A stretch of 9,285 nt of DNA from Coriobacteriia bacterium (GTDB lineage: Bacteria; Actinomycetota; Coriobacteriia; Anaerosomatales; Anaerosomataceae), in NCBI GenBank assembly GCA_016938395.1, contig JAFGUS010000077.1:1-9285 (forward strand). Direction: 5' to 3'. Positions 5,966-9,285 of the stretch are shown here, in pieces. Below the pieces are notes generated by a model. It had not been told where the DNA came from. It searched no databases and saw nothing but the letters and a program-made list of their open reading frames with translations. A program made the position numbers and the translations under genes. How positions within the stretch are numbered: the first letter of the stretch is position 1; each line of letters opens with the position of its first letter.

Positions 5966-5968
5966 GAA
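5938..5968 (-). promoter_or_regulatory. Possible divergent promoter for the YihY-family gene across the SOS box
   Basis: On the minus strand TATACA (5943-5938) could be a -10, with TTCAGT (5968-5963) as a weak -35 at a long 19-bp spacing; the SOS box lies between them. The leader would be about 100 nt. The non-ideal spacing makes this tentative. Confidence 0.25.
5945..5958 (+). promoter_or_regulatory. LexA binding site (SOS box)
   Basis: CGAACATGTGTTCG has perfect 6-bp inverted arms (CGAACA/TGTTCG) around a 2-bp centre. It fits the Gram-positive/actinobacterial LexA consensus CGAAC-N4-GTTCG. It occupies the spacer of the promoter for an error-prone polymerase operon, exactly where a LexA operator is expected. 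Confidence 0.88.
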
Positions 5969-5971
5969 CAC

Positions 5972-6009
5972 GCCGGGTGTGGACCCCTGAAGCTCCTTCC
6001 ACACCCGGC
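5972..6009 (+). repeat. Leader hairpin at the 5' end of the SOS transcript
   Basis: GCCGGGTGTGGA (5972-5983) is perfectly complementary to TCCACACCCGGC (5998-6009), giving a 12-bp stem with a 14-nt loop. No T-run follows, so it is not an intrinsic terminator. The loop side ends in CTCCTT (5993-5998), and TCCTT is complementary to AAGGA of the ribosome binding site (6020-6024). Confidence 0.7.
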
Positions 6010-6032
6010 ACCTCTCTCAAAGGACGTCTCCC

Positions 6033-6449
6033 ATGGGCCGTAACCGCGCGATCAGACAGTACGATCCCCGCACGACGGGGCAACCGCTCGATCTGTTCAC
6101 CGCCAGTGACACGCGCGCCCCGGTGATCCTGGAGCTCTTGAGGAGCCCATGGATCGTGCGGGGATCCGATCTCGGCGGCGGCGTCTCAGGCCTTGCGGGC
6201 AAACGGCGAGAGCACGAGATCGAGGTCGTCTGGGATGCGTCACGCGGTGCGCCACGCTCGTTCGTGGCTGGCACCCGGCGGTACACGGTCGACGCGGTGG
6301 TGCAGTCATGGGCGGTCGAGCGCGCCTGGTGGGACCCGCGCAAGCGCTTGAGCCGTCGCTGCTACCGCGTGCTCGCACGTGGCGGCCTCTATGACCTTGC
6401 CTACGACCGCATCGCCGATTGCTGGTTGCTCACCGGCATCGTCGATTAG
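6033..6449 (+). CDS. DUF6504-like small protein, first gene of the SOS operon
   Basis: A 138-aa soluble protein of unknown activity. Residues 1-60 are basic and low in recognisable motifs. Residues 61-138 form a compact domain with the pattern EIEVVWD, SFVAGTRRYTVDAVVQSW, ERAWWD, CYRVLARGGLYDLAYD and DCWLLTGIVD. That order of an (R/Y)TV strand, two Trp-containing segments, a YRV strand, a GLYDL strand and a terminal W-L-L strand resembles DUF6504 proteins of Actinobacteria; the name rests on memory of the pattern, not a search. ATG 6033 is preceded by AAAGGA at 6019-6024 (8-nt spacing). It sits directly behind the SOS promoter and 7 nt before dnaE2, so the two are almost certainly cotranscribed. 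No signal peptide, membrane segment or catalytic motif is seen. An accessory role with the polymerase is inferred from position only. Confidence 0.75.
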   Translation: MGRNRAIRQYDPRTTGQPLDLFTASDTRAPVILELLRSPWIVRGSDLGGGVSGLAGKRREHEIEVVWDASRGAPRSFVAGTRRYTVDAVVQSWAVERAWWDPRKRLSRRCYRVLARGGLYDLAYDRIADCWLLTGIVD

Positions 6450-6456
6450 AGCAGCC

Positions 6457-9285
6457 ATGTCCGGATTCGTGCATCTTCACGTGCATTCGCACTTCAGCTT
6501 CATGGACGGTGTCGCGTCGCCCGCGGCGCTCCTCGAGCGCGGTGCGGGCTACGGTATGGACGCCCTTGCGCTCACCGACCACCAGGGACTCTACGGCGCC
6601 ATCCGTTTCTACCGGGCGGCGCTCGAGGCGGGTATCAAACCGATCATCGGTACGGAGGTCGTGATCGAGGCGGCCGGACTCGAGGGTCCCGCTATCATCG
6701 AGGGCGACCTGCCACCGGATGGCCGGTTGCCGCTCTCGCCACCCGTGGGCTTCGGCCGGGCCGCGGGCGCGGGGTTCCATCTCACGCTCCTCGCGAAGGA
6801 CATCACCGGCTACCGCAACCTCTGCCGGCTGCTCTCGCGTACGCACGTCCGCACGGGGGACGACCCCTCGGTGGTCGTCCTCACCGACCTTGAGCGGTGC
6901 ACCGAGGGGCTCATCGGGCTGTCGGGTTGTCCCAACGGCGAGGCTGGCGCCGCCGTGCTCGCGGGCCTCGGCGCGCGGGCCGAGCGGGCGCTGCTGCGCC
7001 TTTCGCGCTGCTTTGCTCCCGGTGACTTCTACGTGGAGCTCATGCACCTCATGACGCCCGACTCCCCGCGGTATGTCGCGACGCTCGTGGCGCTCGCGGA
7101 GCGTTGCGGGCTTCCGGTTGTGGCCACCAACGATGTCCACTATGCCGAGCGACGTGACTTCCGCATCCACGACGTGCTCGCCTCGGCGGGAGCACGCACC
7201 ACGCTCCCCGGCCCGTACGACCGCCCCAACGCCGAGCTGTGGCTGAAGCCCGCAGGCGAGATGCGGCGGCTGTTCGCCGACGTGCCGCAGGCGTGCGACG
7301 CCACGCTCGAGATCGCGGAGCGGTGCACGCTCGACCTGGGTCTCGGCTCGTTCCACTTCCCGTCGGCCGATGTGCCGAAAGGCGAGACCGCATACTCGGT
7401 GCTCTCCAAGGCAGCCTGGCGGGGGCTGGAGGAGCGCTACCGGCCGGTCACACCCGAGGCGGTACGGCGCCTGCAGTACGAGCTCTCGGTGATCCAGGAC
7501 CTCGGCTTCCCGGAGTACTTCCTTACGGTGAAGGACATCGTGGACTTCGCAAAGCGCGAAGGCATCCGTTGCAGCGGGCGGGGGAGCGCGGGAGACTCGA
7601 TCGTCACCTACCTGCTCGGTATCACCGACGCCGACCCCATCGCGCACGACCTGCTCTTCGAGCGGTTCTTGAACCCCGAGCGCCGGCAGATGCCCGATAT
7701 CGACGTGGACTTTGACTCGCGTCGTCGCGACGAGGTGATCGCCTACATCTACGACCGCTTCGGGCACGACCATGTGGCGATGGTGGCCACGGTCAACACG
7801 ATGACCGCCAGAAGCGCCGTGCGCACCGCGGCCAAGGCGCTCGGGCACTCACCCGATGAGATCAACGCGTTCTCGCGCTACCTGCCATGGGTGAGCGCGC
7901 ACCGGCTTCCCGAGGTACTCGCCACGTATCCCGAGTGTCGCGACCACCCGCTGCTCAAGCCTGAGCATGCGCTGGTTGTGGAGCTCGCCACCGAACTCGA
8001 TCACACACCCATGCACCTCGGTACGCACCTCGGCGGCTTCATCATCACGCGTGAGCCCATCGAGGCGTGGATGCCGCTCCAGTGGGCGGCCAAGGGCGTG
8101 GTGGTCTCGCAGTACGACAAGGACGACGTCGAGGCGCTCGGCCTGGTGAAGATGGACATCCTGGGGCTGCGCACCCACTCGGCGATCAGCGATACCGTGC
8201 GCATGGCGAGAGAGCGGGTGGGGGAGGCGGCAGTGCCCGAGCCATTCGACCTGCCGCACGACGACCCTCGCGTGTACGCCACGATCGCCGCGGCCGACAC
8301 CGTGGGGATGTTCCAGCTCGAGAGCAGCGGCCAGCGCAACCTCGCGCTCCGCCTTAAGGAACGCGACTTCGAAGACATCATCGCCGCGATCTCACTCTTC
8401 CGTCCCGGACCGCTCGAGGCTGAGATGATCACACCCTTCATCCGCCGTCGGCACGGCCTGGAGCCGGTCATCGTGCCGCATCCCGTGATGGGCGAGATCC
8501 TGCGCTCGAGCTACGGGGTGATCGTCTACCAGGAGCAGGTGCTGCAGGTCGCCAAGGCCGTGGCCGGATTCACACTCGCCGAGGCCGACAGCCTGCGCCG
8601 CGCGATGACCAAGGGCCGCAGCCGCGAGGCGATGGAGGCCATCAAGGCGCACTTCGTGGAGCGCGCATGCGGCCTTGGCGTGGAGTGCGTCGTTGCCGAA
8701 GAGGTCTTCCGGCAGCTCGAGGGGTTCGCCGCCTACGGGTTCTGCAAGGCGCACGCGGCGTGCTTCGCGGTGGTCTCCTACGCCACCGCCTGGCTCAAGA
8801 CGTACTATCCGGCCGAGTTCGCGGCCTCGATCCTCAACAACGAGCCGATGGGCTTCTACAGCCCGCGCCTCGTGCTCGACGACGTGCGGCGTCACGGCAT
8901 CGCGGTGCTGCCGCCGCACATCAACGCCTCTTCGGCGGAGTTCACGGTGGAGCGGGACGGGGGCGCCGTGCGCGTCGGCCTCGGGAGCCTGCTCTCCATG
9001 ACCTCGCGCCTGCTATCTGTGCTGGAAGCCGAGCGAGCGGTGCGCCCCTTTGCCGACCTCGCCGACCTCCTCAAGCGGACGCGCGCCGAAGAGCCGGCCG
9101 CACGGAGCCTCATTCGCGTGGGGGCTCTCGACGGTCTGGGGGTGACCGATGCCCGACGCCCGCCAACGCGCGACGAGATGCTCGCGCTGTTGCCGGAACT
9201 CAAGGCGGTCATCGCCAGGCAGGGCGTGGCCGGTGACGACACGCTGCTGATCGCACCTGCGCGTGCGCGGGGGCCTGTCGACACC
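6457..9285 (+). CDS. dnaE2: Error-prone DNA polymerase III alpha subunit, DnaE2/ImuC type (3' end cut by window)
   Basis: The frame is open from ATG 6457 to the window edge (943 codons), against roughly 1050-1100 residues expected for the family. An N-terminal PHP domain starts with HLHVHSHFSFMDG (residues 6-18) and includes ALTDHQGLYG and ATNDVHY. The palm carries GRGSAGDS (374-381), PDIDVDFD (413-420) and VKMDILGL (564-571), giving D416, D418 and D567 as probable catalytic aspartates. Fingers-type motifs follow (GMFQLES, FRPGPLE, YQEQVLQVAK, RRAMTKG, YGFCKAHAACF). NNEPMGFYSP (794-803) and RRHGIAVLPPHIN are characteristic of DnaE2, not replicative DnaE1. Such polymerases perform damage-induced mutagenic translesion synthesis, usually with ImuB and ImuA or an equivalent. 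The gene follows the DUF6504-like gene by 7 nt, has only a weak ribosome binding site, and is under the LexA-box promoter. No imuA or imuB lies upstream; downstream is not visible. Confidence 0.92.
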   Translation, partial: MSGFVHLHVHSHFSFMDGVASPAALLERGAGYGMDALALTDHQGLYGAIRFYRAALEAGIKPIIGTEVVIEAAGLEGPAIIEGDLPPDGRLPLSPPVGFGRAAGAGFHLTLLAKDITGYRNLCRLLSRTHVRTGDDPSVVVLTDLERCTEGLIGLSGCPNGEAGAAVLAGLGARAERALLRLSRCFAPGDFYVELMHLMTPDSPRYVATLVALAERCGLPVVATNDVHYAERRDFRIHDVLASAGARTTLPGPYDRPNAELWLKPAGEMRRLFADVPQACDATLEIAERCTLDLGLGSFHFPSADVPKGETAYSVLSKAAWRGLEERYRPVTPEAVRRLQYELSVIQDLGFPEYFLTVKDIVDFAKREGIRCSGRGSAGDSIVTYLLGITDADPIAHDLLFERFLNPERRQMPDIDVDFDSRRRDEVIAYIYDRFGHDHVAMVATVNTMTARSAVRTAAKALGHSPDEINAFSRYLPWVSAHRLPEVLATYPECRDHPLLKPEHALVVELATELDHTPMHLGTHLGGFIITREPIEAWMPLQWAAKGVVVSQYDKDDVEALGLVKMDILGLRTHSAISDTVRMARERVGEAAVPEPFDLPHDDPRVYATIAAADTVGMFQLESSGQRNLALRLKERDFEDIIAAISLFRPGPLEAEMITPFIRRRHGLEPVIVPHPVMGEILRSSYGVIVYQEQVLQVAKAVAGFTLAEADSLRRAMTKGRSREAMEAIKAHFVERACGLGVECVVAEEVFRQLEGFAAYGFCKAHAACFAVVSYATAWLKTYYPAEFAASILNNEPMGFYSPRLVLDDVRRHGIAVLPPHINASSAEFTVERDGGAVRVGLGSLLSMTSRLLSVLEAERAVRPFADLADLLKRTRAEEPAARSLIRVGALDGLGVTDARRPPTRDEMLALLPELKAVIARQGVAGDDTLLIAPARARGPVDT

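Noticed and set aside
5972..6009. Intrinsic terminator or attenuator reading of the leader hairpin
   Set aside because: The sequence after the stem is ACCTCTCTCAAAGG with no U-tract; kept only as a leader structure.
6430..7848. 472-codon minus-strand frame
   Set aside because: It lies opposite the PHP and palm region of dnaE2 and has the His/Arg/Glu/Val-rich composition of an antisense GC-rich frame.

Overview
The window looks like chromosome of a high-GC actinobacterium. The GC-rich third codon positions, the Gram-positive/actinobacterial type of LexA box, the DtxR-type regulator and the DnaE2-type polymerase fit this. The arrangement is compatible with Coriobacteriia or a relative, but that placement is inference. 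No mobile element, CRISPR array, rRNA or tRNA was recognised.

Layout: (a) Positions 1-1717 on the plus strand hold a tightly packed four-gene operon: the C-terminal end of a Nif3/DUF34 metal-hydrolase-like protein, a coiled-coil C4 zinc-ribbon protein, RNase HI and QueD. Each junction overlaps or is separated by at most 2 nt. (b) Positions 1718-2190 have no protein gene. They contain a likely small structured RNA on the MINUS strand (about 1740-1924) with its own promoter (TTGACC, 17 bp, TACAGT) firing at the first base of a perfect 10-bp closing helix, and then the promoter/operator region of the next operon. (c) Positions 2191-4883 hold a two-gene iron module: a DtxR-type metalloregulator carrying a C-terminal FeoA/SH3-like domain, and the ferrous iron transporter FeoB. 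(d) Positions 4908-5831 on the minus strand encode a YihY/BrkB-family six-helix membrane protein, convergent with feoB. (e) From 5937 on, a strong promoter whose 17-bp spacer is filled by a perfect LexA-type palindrome (CGAACATGTGTTCG) drives a 138-aa DUF6504-like protein and an error-prone DnaE2-type polymerase III alpha subunit that runs off the right end (943 codons seen).

How the parts work together: the Feo module is probably autoregulated by metal through its own DtxR protein. The right-hand module is a DNA-damage (SOS) mutagenesis operon in which a small DUF6504 protein, not ImuA/ImuB, precedes DnaE2; its leader can form a 12-bp hairpin whose loop could pair with the Shine-Dalgarno sequence. 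The least explained element is the minus-strand RNA between queD and dtxR. Its size, architecture and host group make the raiA-motif class one candidate, unproven from sequence reading alone.
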